From an uncultured Bacteroidales bacterium (lineage in GTDB: Bacteria > Bacteroidota > Bacteroidia > Bacteroidales > UBA932), in assembly GCA_905233275.1 (NCBI GenBank), contig CAJODR010000012.1:1-35285 (forward strand): a DNA stretch of 35,285 bases. Direction: 5' to 3'. Every line of letters begins with the position of its first letter. The stretch's first letter is position 1. The notes under the pieces were generated by a model. It was not told the DNA's origin. It saw only the letters and a program-made list of their open reading frames with translations, and did no database searches. Positions 6,576 to 15,624 of the stretch are shown here, one piece after another. A program made the translations under genes and the position numbers.

Positions 6576-9500
6576 TTATCTGCCCAGATACCTGGCGATA
6601 ATGGAAGTGCCTGTGCCTCCGGAAGGAAGAGGATCACCAGCCTTGACTATGTATGCGTGGGAAAGATCCCTTGCAAGATAGACATCGTAAGAGTCGGTGT
6701 TTTCGACCTGCATGTCATTGCCGGTTCCGTCGCCGTCAACCAGATCGAAACGTTCGCCGATGGTACGGACTCCAGACTGAGTCAGCTGATAAGTCCATCC
6801 CTGATAACGACGGAACTTGAAGTTCTTTCCTCCTTCAAGGGTTACGCCTGTAACATACACGTAGCTGTCATTCGACTTGTCGAATTTGACGTCGTTATCA
6901 TTTCCCCAGCCACCGACAGCGTCGCCGATGATGGACCAGTCGGAACTGTTGTCACCACCGACAGCCGGATCTGACTCATCTTCCGTGGGAACTGCGAATG
7001 TCGTACCTGTAGCAAGGATGACGCAAAGCATCAGATCCTTGTTGAAATAGACATCATAGGTGCCGTCACCATAAAGAGTAATATCGGAAGGGTCACCACT
7101 GTCATCCTTTGCGCGCAAAGCGATCTTGGTATTGACCGTCTTGTTGTACTTGTTGACAGCAGCAATCTGGGTGTTCCAATCGTCACCTTGGCGGAATTTG
7201 AATGAAATGTTACCGTCCTTTGTGCCGATTCCCTTTGCCACAAACCAGCCATCAAACCCGGAGACGGAATACATGTCTACCAGGGTTGACCAGTTGTCAG
7301 CAGTATGCCATCCGATCAGGCCATAATCGCATTTTGTGGCAGGTTCTTCTTCGACGTGAGCCTTGACCATGAGTTTCTTGGCATTGGGCTCAAGGTAGAA
7401 ATCATAGGTACCCGGCTCTGCAACGACGATGTTGTCGCCGCCAAATTCGGCATCCATTTCAACATCAAGACCGGCAAAAGCGGCACCTTTGACAAGTCCG
7501 AAGTTGACAGTCCAACTGCCATCCATGACCCACTTGACGCCGTCAACTACATTGGTGCCACCATCTTCATGTGTACCGATCGTGACGTTCTTGACAAGTT
7601 TCCATGTGCCGAAATCCTCAGAGGCGAGACCTGCATCTGCCGCCCAGCCGTTGATGTCGCCGACGAGCGTCCAGACACCGTCAACACTGGGTTCCTCAGG
7701 TTCGGGTTCAGTGGCTCCGAGTCTTTCAAGAACCGCTACCTTCGTTTCTCCTTCATGAGCGATGAAGTAGTATGCAGTCGTGGTTTCATCTGCGGTAAAG
7801 GTGCAGTCCTTAGTCTGCCAGGCACCATCGGTGCTGCAGACGAGGAGGCCGCAATCCTTGCCTTTTACCTCTGAAGCGAGGACAGAAACGACATACCATG
7901 TAACTTCTTCAACTGTCTCAGTCTCAGTGAGTGTCAAACCGGGCCAATTGAGTCCGTCAACGACAGAGGCAAGACCGCCCCATGACCAGATGTTGATGGC
8001 TTCGAGTCCGGTCTTGTTCTGAATATAGAATTTGACTTTTTCCGGCTCAGGGAGAGGCTCGTCGCTGTGAAGCTTGACCATGACCTTCTTGGCCTTCGGA
8101 TCGAGGTAGAAGTCGTAGACGCCGGGCTCAGCGACAACGATGTTGTCACCACCGAATGCGGCATCCTGCTCTACGTCAAGACCGGCGAATGCTTCGCCCT
8201 TGACGAAACCGAAGTTGACATCCCAGCCACCGTCCATGACCCACTTGACACCGTCGACAACTGTGGTGCCGTTGTCATCATGGGTACCGATAGTGACGTT
8301 CTGGACGAGTTTCCAAGTGCCATAATCCTCAGAGGCGAGACCTGCATCAACAGCCCAGCCGTTGATGTCACCAACAAGGGTCCATACACCGTTGACATCA
8401 GGCTCCTGAGGTTCAGGAGTGTCTCCGGAGTATTCCTTGACGAATTCGATGCGTGCAACGGCGTCGTCAGGGAGGAGGAAAAGGTTGTAGACACCGGTCT
8501 CAGCGATGATGATGTTGGCACCGCCCTGGGCCACGGGGATTTCCTCTCCGAGTTCATAAGAGGAGATGCCTTCAGCATAACCAAAGTTCTCATCCCATCC
8601 ATGATTATTGCGGAACTTGACTTCATCACCTGCAGCGAGGTTGACCTCGATGGCAATGTGCTCGTCACCGTCGGTCTTCATATCGATGTCATCACCCCAG
8701 TTGTAGCCATAGAGACTCATGGCACCGATGAGCGACCAAGTGCTGTCCTCGGAATACTGCTCGTAAGGATCGGGGGCTGCGACAGCCTGGACGACCTTGA
8801 TGAGCTCAGATTCAGGGTTGAGGAGGAGGTCGTAAGTACCATCCTCAGGAACCTTGATGTTGGCGCCGCCTGCGACAGCCTTAAGCTCTTCATCAAGAGT
8901 GACGACGACAGGATCTGAGCCTTCGAGACCGAAGTTGGTATCCCAACCGCCATCGAAGCGGAACTTGAATGCGTCGTCCGTGGAGAGAACGATACCGCGG
9001 CAGAGATGCCATTCACCGTCGGTGAGCATAGGCTCGTCGTTACCCCACTCGTTACCGGTAGAAGCGATCTTGCCGATTACGCTCCATTTACTGGCCTCGG
9101 TCATGCCTGCATACGGATCTTCCTGCTGAGGCTTGACATACTCAGTGAGCGTATAGTTGACGAATTTGATATGGCCTTCGGAATCGACGTAACCGTTGAT
9201 ACCGGTGTCCTTGGAGAGGTCCTGCGTGGTGGCACGGACAGCGAGTTCGAAGTTGGCGTTGTCACCGGGAGCGTAGCCGTAGGCGGCAAGGGCCTTGATG
9301 AGGTTGTTGACCGTAAGGGTCATGACGTTGCCGTTAACCTTTGTGGCAGGAATGACCTTGCTCACTTCCTTGCCGTCTACAGAGACGAATGCGAGGGCGT
9401 AGTTGAGCGGAACGTTTTTGTTGAAGTCGTGGCTGCTGACCGCCGGCGTGAAGTTGACGGTGAGAACTTCTTCGGTAAGATCGTATGATCCGAGAATCGG

Positions 9501-9605
9501 AGCGTCGATCTTGGACTGATCGAAGGTTGCCAGTTCTTCTTCTGTGCAGGAGAACGCCATCAGGGCAAGAACCCCTGCGGATAAGATGGAAAGTAATCTT
9601 TTCAT
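6576..9605 (-). CDS. Giant SusE/SusF-like starch-binding lipoprotein, seven modules
   Basis: Outer-membrane lipoprotein of 1009 residues, about twice SusF (485) or SusE (387), predicted to bind starch at the cell surface. Lipobox LMAFSC (Cys20) is followed by TEEE, an acidic surface-export signal. A SusE-type N-terminal domain (about 33-157) precedes modules at about 170-275, 287-391, 403-513, 522-630, 641-751, 758-873 and 887-990. Six share the pattern W-x-[LI]-[IV]-G, later [VF]-K-[FW] and NFG. The fourth (VKFYIQNKT, LNWPGL) is CBM26-like. The third and fifth are near copies. A clear AGGAG precedes the ATG by 8 bases. The gene is 15 bases after susD and upstream of the amylase. It probably replaces both SusE and SusF. 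Confidence 0.9.
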   Translation of the reverse strand: MKRLLSILSAGVLALMAFSCTEEELATFDQSKIDAPILGSYDLTEEVLTVNFTPAVSSHDFNKNVPLNYALAFVSVDGKEVSKVIPATKVNGNVMTLTVNNLIKALAAYGYAPGDNANFELAVRATTQDLSKDTGINGYVDSEGHIKFVNYTLTEYVKPQQEDPYAGMTEASKWSVIGKIASTGNEWGNDEPMLTDGEWHLCRGIVLSTDDAFKFRFDGGWDTNFGLEGSDPVVVTLDEELKAVAGGANIKVPEDGTYDLLLNPESELIKVVQAVAAPDPYEQYSEDSTWSLIGAMSLYGYNWGDDIDMKTDGDEHIAIEVNLAAGDEVKFRNNHGWDENFGYAEGISSYELGEEIPVAQGGANIIIAETGVYNLFLLPDDAVARIEFVKEYSGDTPEPQEPDVNGVWTLVGDINGWAVDAGLASEDYGTWKLVQNVTIGTHDDNGTTVVDGVKWVMDGGWDVNFGFVKGEAFAGLDVEQDAAFGGDNIVVAEPGVYDFYLDPKAKKVMVKLHSDEPLPEPEKVKFYIQNKTGLEAINIWSWGGLASVVDGLNWPGLTLTETETVEEVTWYVVSVLASEVKGKDCGLLVCSTDGAWQTKDCTFTADETTTAYYFIAHEGETKVAVLERLGATEPEPEEPSVDGVWTLVGDINGWAADAGLASEDFGTWKLVKNVTIGTHEDGGTNVVDGVKWVMDGSWTVNFGLVKGAAFAGLDVEMDAEFGGDNIVVAEPGTYDFYLEPNAKKLMVKAHVEEEPATKCDYGLIGWHTADNWSTLVDMYSVSGFDGWFVAKGIGTKDGNISFKFRQGDDWNTQIAAVNKYNKTVNTKIALRAKDDSGDPSDITLYGDGTYDVYFNKDLMLCVILATGTTFAVPTEDESDPAVGGDNSSDWSIIGDAVGGWGNDNDVKFDKSNDSYVYVTGVTLEGGKNFKFRRYQGWTYQLTQSGVRTIGERFDLVDGDGTGNDMQVENTDSYDVYLARDLSHAYIVKAGDPLPSGGTGTSIIARYLGR
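7353..8399 (-). repeat. Internal duplicated module pair in the SusE/F-like gene
   Basis: 8067-8399 (residues 403-513) and 7353-7685 (residues 641-751) encode near-identical modules, both starting GVWTLVGDINGWA. My hand alignment finds about 19 differences in 111 positions. The DNA is also visibly similar, indicating a fairly recent duplication. The two copies flank a different, CBM26-like module (522-630). Confidence 0.85.
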
Positions 9606-9620
9606 ATTTCGATTCTCCTA

Positions 9621-11177
9621 TTAATAACCTTCGTTCTGGGTAAGCTTGTTGTTGGCCTGGAGGTCGGAGGCGGGAATCGGGAACAGGTTCCTATAGGATT
9701 CCACCTTCTGGCCGTCCTTGGTGTTGCCCTTCCACTGCCAGAGGTAGTCGGCGGTGGTGAAGAGGCCGAAGCGGATGAGGTCGCTACGGCGCCAGCACTC
9801 CTGATAGAGTTCGCGGCCGCGCTCGTCGATGATATCCTTCAGCGTAGGAGCTGCGATGCGATCCATCCCGGCCCTTGCACGGACTTCGTTGAATCCGGTA
9901 TAACCGTCAACTTTGGCACCGCGGGCTTCGCATTCGGCAGCCATGAGGAGGACGTCGGCATAACGCATCATCGGGAAGTCGGTGTCGACAGCTCCGAGCT
10001 CCTTGCCTGCTTCGCCGTTGGCTTTGACGTTGCGGAACTTCATGAAAGCGTAGCCGTTGGTGAATTCGCCGATATCGTCAATGGAGGCCTGCTGTCCGCC
10101 TTCTGTCCAGAAGAGGTTGCGAAGATCGTCCGGATCAAATTTGTTGTAGAACTCCGGTGTGGTGCGAAGACCGCCCCAGCCGCTGGAGATACCCATCGCG
10201 GAAGCGTCCATCTTACCGCCAGTGGAAGCGAAAATGATGTAGTTGGTGGCACCGTAGCTGGTAGTGTTGACACCGTCCTGTCCGATAGCGAAGATGATTT
10301 CGTCGGTGCAGGTGTCATTGTCGGCGAGGAAGAGGTCCTGATAGGCAGTAAAGGTAGTGCCGTTAGGAGTGGTGTGAAGGCTGTAGCCATCATCCATGAG
10401 GTCCTTAAGCACATTGGCGCAATCGCTGTAGCGGGCCTTGCCGGTATAAACCTCAGCGTTGAGGTAGAGCTTTGCGAGGAGGAACTTTGCTACACCTTTG
10501 TCGGCGCGGCCGTAACCGTTGGCCCTCGGTGCTGCGAGATCGTTGCCGTCGATGAGGTCCTTGAGTTCGGACTCGAGGTAGTCGAAGAGATCGGCCCTTG
10601 AAATCTGTGAAGGGAATGCACCTACGACATCATCTTCGGTAGCGAACGGGACGTTGCCGAAGTTGTCGATTGCATGGAGGTAGCTGATGGCGCGAAGTAC
10701 GCGGGCCTCGGCGATATATTCTTTCTTCTTTGCAAAATCCACGTTGGATTTCCTGGCTTCGCGAATGAATTCGTTGGCCGCGGAAACCTGATGGAAGATA
10801 CGGGAATAGAAAGAGTAGACGAAGACGTCCGTCGTTGTCCATGTCATCCAGTGGAGGTCCTTGATAGTCTGGTCGTTCCAGCCTACCACGCTCTCATCGG
10901 TGGTGAGTTCGTTGAGGTTGTACAGACCGCGGATGTACTGGGATGCACCGCCGTCAAGACCACTGATGGAAGGGCCACCGTCTTTTCCGTCATAACCGGA
11001 AGTGGCAAAACCTGTATAGACACCGGCAAGATACTGGGTGAAGGCCTTTTCTGAATTGAGGACCTTGTCCGCAGTATCGGCGTTGGGGTCGATCGGGGTA
11101 ACGTCAAGGTCGCCGACGCAGGAGCTCATGAGAGCGGCTGCAACGAAAAAACCGAGAAAATATTTTGCTGTTTTCAT
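9621..11177 (-). CDS. susD: SusD-like starch-binding outer-membrane lipoprotein
   Basis: 518-residue SusD/RagB-family lipoprotein that caps the SusC barrel and binds malto-oligosaccharides at the cell surface. The signal peptide ends in LMSSC (Cys20). Family features are the helical TPR-like fold with YFLLAKLYLNAEVY-type repeats, the motif FPMMRYADVLLMAAE near the C-terminus, then the conserved ending with ERGRELYQE, WRRSDLIRFG and NLFPIPASDLQAN. It starts 14 bases after the susC stop and ends 15 bases before the next gene, so it is co-transcribed. Length and ends are normal for the family. The symbol is by analogy with B. thetaiotaomicron; the starch assignment rests on the neighbouring enzymes. 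Confidence 0.93.
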   Translation of the reverse strand: MKTAKYFLGFFVAAALMSSCVGDLDVTPIDPNADTADKVLNSEKAFTQYLAGVYTGFATSGYDGKDGGPSISGLDGGASQYIRGLYNLNELTTDESVVGWNDQTIKDLHWMTWTTTDVFVYSFYSRIFHQVSAANEFIREARKSNVDFAKKKEYIAEARVLRAISYLHAIDNFGNVPFATEDDVVGAFPSQISRADLFDYLESELKDLIDGNDLAAPRANGYGRADKGVAKFLLAKLYLNAEVYTGKARYSDCANVLKDLMDDGYSLHTTPNGTTFTAYQDLFLADNDTCTDEIIFAIGQDGVNTTSYGATNYIIFASTGGKMDASAMGISSGWGGLRTTPEFYNKFDPDDLRNLFWTEGGQQASIDDIGEFTNGYAFMKFRNVKANGEAGKELGAVDTDFPMMRYADVLLMAAECEARGAKVDGYTGFNEVRARAGMDRIAAPTLKDIIDERGRELYQECWRRSDLIRFGLFTTADYLWQWKGNTKDGQKVESYRNLFPIPASDLQANNKLTQNEGY

Positions 11178-11191
11178 AATATTACCCTTGA

Positions 11192-14188
11192 TTAGAAGTT
11201 GAACTTGACACCGGCGACGAAGGTCCTCGGACGAGGATAGACAGTACCGTCGATACCACCGAAGATTTCAGGGTCGATGCCCTTGTAAGCGGTGATGGTG
11301 CAGATGTTCTGCACGGTGCCGAACACGTTGAGAGATGCATGGCGGTCCGTCGCGACCTTGAAGAGCTTCGGGAAGGTGTAACCTACCGTCAGGTTGTCAA
11401 GCTTGAGGAACGATGCATTGGAGATATAGTAGTCGGAGAGGTACTGGGCCTGTGAGAACATCGACTCGGTCGCGCTGGAAACGCGGTTGGAGATGAAGCT
11501 GTTGGTCCAGAGGTCTGCGAGCATTTCGGTGTCGGAGGCTACGTTGTTGTAGACCCAGTTGCCGAAGGATGCGTGACCGGAGAGGGCTGCAGTCCAGTTC
11601 TTGTAAGAGAAGCTGGTATTGAAACCGAGGGTGACGTCGGCATCCGGCTTGTGATAGAAGTACCTGTCGTCGCCATCGATATCGCCGTCATCATCACGGT
11701 CCACGTAAACACCGCTGATCGGCTTGCCGTTCTCGTCGTAAACCTGCTGGTATACATAGAACGAACGCATCGGATGGCCGACCTGGTGCATCTGGACGTT
11801 GTTGCCGGTACCGCCGGAGATTCCTCCGGTCTCGACACCGGTGGTATTCTCCTTGGACTGGGTGAGCTTGGTGATTTCGTTATGGTTGTAGGCGACATTG
11901 GCTCCGACTGACCAGCTCATGTCCTTGGTATCGATGATACGGGCGTTGAGGTCAACCTCGACACCGTAGTTGGTCATGTTGCCGATGTTGGTGTTGAGGT
12001 AGTTGGTCAGGTTGGAGAGAGCCGGGACCGGGATCCAGTTGAGGATGTCGCGGGTATCCCTCTTGTAGAGGTCGAGGGAAGCGGTGTACCTGTCATTCTG
12101 GATACCGGCGTCGATACCGATATTATAGGTAGTAGTGGTCTCCCAACGGAGGTCAGCGGAATAACCGAGAGCAGAAATAGGATGGATATATTCTCCGTCG
12201 AAGTAATAATACGACCCCAGCTTGTTGTTGTAGAACTGGGCGAATGTATCATAGTATCCGCCGACTTCCTGCTGACCTGTTTCACCCCAGCTGAGACGGA
12301 GCTTGAGGGTTGAGAGCTTGTCCTTGAGGGACTCTGCGAAGGGCTCATTGAGCACATTCCAACCGAAGGCCACGGAGGGGAAGATACCCCATTTGTGGTT
12401 CTGGAAACGGGAAGTACCGTCAGCACGGACAGTGGCTGTCAGGAGGTAGCGGTCTGCAAATCCGTAATTGGCCCTGCCGAAGAAGGAGATGAGGAAGAGT
12501 TCGCCCTCACCTACCGACTGGCCGAGAATATTCTGGTCGGACAGACGGAGGGTCTTGCTGTTGCTGTTGGAGTAGAAATGCTGCCTGGAATAACCTGCCA
12601 TGAAGTCTACGCTGTGCTTCTCGGCGAAAGTCTTGTTGTAGTCACCGTAGAACTCGAGGGTGGTGTTGCGACGGGAATAGTCGTAATCGGTGTGTGCACC
12701 GCCACCTGACTGCTGGGTGCTGTGGAAGGAAGTCTCACTGCCCTGTGCAATCGTGGTCTGGCCTTTTGACATGGCCCAGTCGATACCGAGGTTGAGGTTG
12801 AGACGAAGGTCTTCGAAACCGTGGACCTTGTAGTCGAACTGTGCGTTGCCGATGAAGCGGTGTGCATTGGCCGTGTCGTCCTTTGCATCGAGAAGGGCTA
12901 CCGGGTTCTGGGTGGCCATCGTGTTGATGTTGCCGGCCGTGTCATACCATGTGGTGTAACCGTTGAGGGTGAAACCGGGGATCTGGCAGTAGACGGGCTT
13001 GGTAGGGTCGTAGTGGTTGGCTGCGCCGATGGCGTCCTGGTTTGCGAACCAGTTCTTGGCGAAGGTGTACTTGCCGTTGAGGTTGACGCTGAGGTGCTTG
13101 TCAAGGAAGCTCGGAGCGAGGTTGAGAGCTGCTGTGGCCCTGTCCATACGGGAACCCTTGAGGGTACCGTTCTGGTCGGTGAAGCCGCCGCTCACGCGGT
13201 AAGGAAGGAATCCGAGTTTGCCGTTGACGCTGACGTTGCCGTCGTATGTCATAGCGGTCTGGTAGATTTCCTTCTGCCAGTCGGTGTTGTGGATCTTCTG
13301 TTCGCCGCCTTCGATGATACCGAGGTGCTGCTCAGCAGCCGAATTGGGACCGTAGAAGGTCTGGATAAGGCTGCGGATGCCGTTGGCGTCGAGGAGGTCG
13401 TTGTACTTGGCGATCGTGTTGACCGAAGTGGTGAAGTCCACGGCGATCTGGGGAACCTTGGAAGTGGCAGTCTTGGAGCCCTTCTTGGTGGTGATCACGA
13501 TAACGCCGTTTGCAGCGCGGCTACCGTAGATGGCGGTAGCGGATGCATCCTTGAGGACGGTGAAGCTCTCGATGTCTTCCGGGTTGATGGAGGACAGAGG
13601 GTCGCTCATACCGGAGATGCCGTCATTGGAGACGGGGAGACCGTCGATGACGTAGAGAGGGTCGTTGGACGCGTTGATGGAGGAACCGCCACGGATACGG
13701 ACGGTAGCTCCGGATCCCGGCATACCGGAACCCGAGGTCACGACGACACCTGCGCTCTTGCCCCTGAGGAGGTCGGCGGGGGTGGTGATGACACCCTTGT
13801 TGATTTCGTCAGCCTTGACGGTCGAGACAGAGCCTGTGAGGTCGCTCTTCTTGACGGTACCGTAACCGATGACGACGACGTCATCAAGGAATTCGGTGTC
13901 ATCCGCGAGGAAGATCTCAGCGGGCAGCTGCGAGGCCGTGAAGGTCTGCGTCGAATAGCCGATGCAGCTGATTTCTACAACTGCTGAAGGGCCGGAAACC
14001 GTGAAAGCGAAGTCGCCGTCCAGGCCCGTTGAAACACCGTTCTGGGTGCCCTGTTCCATGACAGTGGCGCCGATGACGGGTCCGTACTGGTCGACTACAA
14101 CTCCCTTAACCTGATATCCGCCCTGGGCGAATACGGTTGTGGCTGCGAAGCAAAGCAAGGCTACCACAGAGGTTAGAATCCTTTTCAT
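11192..14188 (-). CDS. susC: SusC-like TonB-dependent outer-membrane importer
   Basis: 998-residue SusC/RagA-family TonB-dependent transporter, predicted to import malto-oligosaccharides through the outer membrane with SusD. Signal peptide MKRILTSVVALLCFAATTVFA is followed by a carboxypeptidase-regulatory-like domain (YQVKGVVVDQYGPVIGA), then the plug with VVVIGYG, LLRGKSAGVVV, VRIRGGSS and PLYVIDGLPV, and a large beta-barrel ending in the typical aromatic C-terminus FVAGVKFNF. I chose the ATG at 14188 because a signal peptide begins there. An in-frame ATG at 14212 would add eight unneeded residues. It follows the MFS gene after 44 bases with no visible promoter and precedes susD by 14 bases. 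Confidence 0.93.
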   Translation of the reverse strand: MKRILTSVVALLCFAATTVFAQGGYQVKGVVVDQYGPVIGATVMEQGTQNGVSTGLDGDFAFTVSGPSAVVEISCIGYSTQTFTASQLPAEIFLADDTEFLDDVVVIGYGTVKKSDLTGSVSTVKADEINKGVITTPADLLRGKSAGVVVTSGSGMPGSGATVRIRGGSSINASNDPLYVIDGLPVSNDGISGMSDPLSSINPEDIESFTVLKDASATAIYGSRAANGVIVITTKKGSKTATSKVPQIAVDFTTSVNTIAKYNDLLDANGIRSLIQTFYGPNSAAEQHLGIIEGGEQKIHNTDWQKEIYQTAMTYDGNVSVNGKLGFLPYRVSGGFTDQNGTLKGSRMDRATAALNLAPSFLDKHLSVNLNGKYTFAKNWFANQDAIGAANHYDPTKPVYCQIPGFTLNGYTTWYDTAGNINTMATQNPVALLDAKDDTANAHRFIGNAQFDYKVHGFEDLRLNLNLGIDWAMSKGQTTIAQGSETSFHSTQQSGGGAHTDYDYSRRNTTLEFYGDYNKTFAEKHSVDFMAGYSRQHFYSNSNSKTLRLSDQNILGQSVGEGELFLISFFGRANYGFADRYLLTATVRADGTSRFQNHKWGIFPSVAFGWNVLNEPFAESLKDKLSTLKLRLSWGETGQQEVGGYYDTFAQFYNNKLGSYYYFDGEYIHPISALGYSADLRWETTTTYNIGIDAGIQNDRYTASLDLYKRDTRDILNWIPVPALSNLTNYLNTNIGNMTNYGVEVDLNARIIDTKDMSWSVGANVAYNHNEITKLTQSKENTTGVETGGISGGTGNNVQMHQVGHPMRSFYVYQQVYDENGKPISGVYVDRDDDGDIDGDDRYFYHKPDADVTLGFNTSFSYKNWTAALSGHASFGNWVYNNVASDTEMLADLWTNSFISNRVSSATESMFSQAQYLSDYYISNASFLKLDNLTVGYTFPKLFKVATDRHASLNVFGTVQNICTITAYKGIDPEIFGGIDGTVYPRPRTFVAGVKFNF

Positions 14189-14232
14189 TAAAGATTGTAG
14201 TTGGTTAAACATTCATTAATAGGTTTAATATT

Positions 14233-15570
14233 TTAGTTTTTCTTTGATTTTGCGGTAATCACCGGTACGCAGCAAGCTCCGGCCACCAGAAGTCCGCCGG
14301 CGACGAGGAACATCGCAGGCTGGGAGCTGCCGACGAGATGGAGGATCGAACCGCCAAGAAGCGCTGCGATGATCTGGGGCAGGCAGATGGTGCCGTTGAA
14401 CAGACCGAGGTAGGATCCCATCTTGGGATTGCCTTCCAGCGCGTTGGTGAGGAGGGTGAAGGGATATGCCAGCATGGCAGCCCATGCGGTACCGATCAGG
14501 AAGTACGACACGCAGAGGAGATACTTGTCATGCATGAAGAACACCGAAGCGAAACCGATGGCGCCTATCACAAGGCTGACGATATAACCGGTCGAAATCT
14601 TCTTGAACCTCGGCAGTACCATCGCCCAAAGGATGGATCCAACCGCCTGGACGGCGAATAAGACACCCACCCAGTCGCCCGCTGTCTGATACGGCAGAGA
14701 CTCAGCGTAGCCTTTTGAAAGCGTATCGACTCCCCATGCATTGGTAGCGACCGCACCGGTCGAATAGTTCCACATGAAGAGGAATGCCGACCAGCAGAAG
14801 AACTGCACGAGTCCGACGGTCCAGAAGGTCTTAGGGGCCTTTGCGAGCAGCTTTATGAAGTTGGATTTCTCCTTTTTGGCGGCTTCGGCCTGGAGGTCGA
14901 TGCCGTGGAACTCCGCGTACTCCTTGGGAGGCATCTCCTTGACCTTGGCCACCGTATAGATGACGCAGGCGATAAGGAGAGCTGCGCAGATCCAGAAGGA
15001 AAGGATTACGTTCATCGGGACTTCACCCTTGCCGGCGGTGTTGCTGATGCCGATGGCTGCGAGGACTATCGGGAAGAGGTAACCGACGAGGGATCCGGCG
15101 TTGCAGAGAAGGCTCTGGATGGAATATGCCTTTGTCTTCTGCTCTTCTGTGACCATGTCGCCTACCATCATCTTGAAGGGCTGCATCGCAATATTGAGCG
15201 AGGTGTCAAGGAACATGAGGCACACTGCACCGAGTGCGAGGGCCGCCGCCACGGACTGGAGGCCGAGGCTGCCCGCGTAAGGGAACAGGGCCATCACGAT
15301 GACTGCGATGACCGCGCCGAAAAGGAGATAGGGGATCCTGCGGCCGAAACGGTTCCAGGTCTTGTCGCTCATGGAGCCGATGATCGGCTGAACGATAAGT
15401 CCCATAAGAGGGGGAAGGATCCAGAAGTAGCTGAGGTCGTGGGGATCAGCGCCGAGGGATGCAAAGATTCGGCTGTTGGAATTGTTCTGCAGGGCGTATG
15501 CAGTCTGGACTCCGAAAAATCCGAAGCTCAGATTGAACATCTGCCAGAACGTTAATTTCTTCTTATCCAT
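14233..15570 (-). CDS. SLC45-type MFS sugar transporter
   Basis: 445-residue inner-membrane major facilitator with about 12 hydrophobic spans. The N-terminal FWQMFNLSFGFFGVQTAYALQ and the loop after span 2 with GSMSDKTWNRFGRRIPYL are typical of the glycoside/sucrose-maltose (SLC45-like) branch, which is common in Bacteroidota starch loci. Its place between the glucanotransferase and susC suggests it brings maltose or maltodextrins from periplasm to cytoplasm. A promoter-like -7 element lies about 27 bases upstream of the ATG, so it may head the susC-susD unit. The substrate is inferred from context; proton symport is assumed from family knowledge. Confidence 0.88.
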   Translation of the reverse strand: MDKKKLTFWQMFNLSFGFFGVQTAYALQNNSNSRIFASLGADPHDLSYFWILPPLMGLIVQPIIGSMSDKTWNRFGRRIPYLLFGAVIAVIVMALFPYAGSLGLQSVAAALALGAVCLMFLDTSLNIAMQPFKMMVGDMVTEEQKTKAYSIQSLLCNAGSLVGYLFPIVLAAIGISNTAGKGEVPMNVILSFWICAALLIACVIYTVAKVKEMPPKEYAEFHGIDLQAEAAKKEKSNFIKLLAKAPKTFWTVGLVQFFCWSAFLFMWNYSTGAVATNAWGVDTLSKGYAESLPYQTAGDWVGVLFAVQAVGSILWAMVLPRFKKISTGYIVSLVIGAIGFASVFFMHDKYLLCVSYFLIGTAWAAMLAYPFTLLTNALEGNPKMGSYLGLFNGTICLPQIIAALLGGSILHLVGSSQPAMFLVAGGLLVAGACCVPVITAKSKKN

Positions 15571-15596
15571 CTAGTGTTATTTTGTGGAATAGCCTG

Positions 15597-15604
15597 CAAA
15601 TGTA
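15597..15604 (-). promoter_or_regulatory. Candidate -7 element before the MFS gene
   Basis: TACATTTG on the minus strand fits TAnnTTTG in the 54-base gap between the glucanotransferase stop and the MFS start. No TTTG is found at the -33 position; the upstream DNA is A/T-rich. It would give a leader of about 20 bases and allow the MFS-sus genes to be expressed apart from the glucanotransferase. Confidence 0.45.
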
Positions 15605-15624
15605 ATAAATATATTTAAATATTG

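Noticed and set aside
12821..13987. 388-codon plus-strand frame opposite susC
   Set aside because: Low-complexity Val/Gly/Asp translation antisense to the conserved plug domain of SusC.
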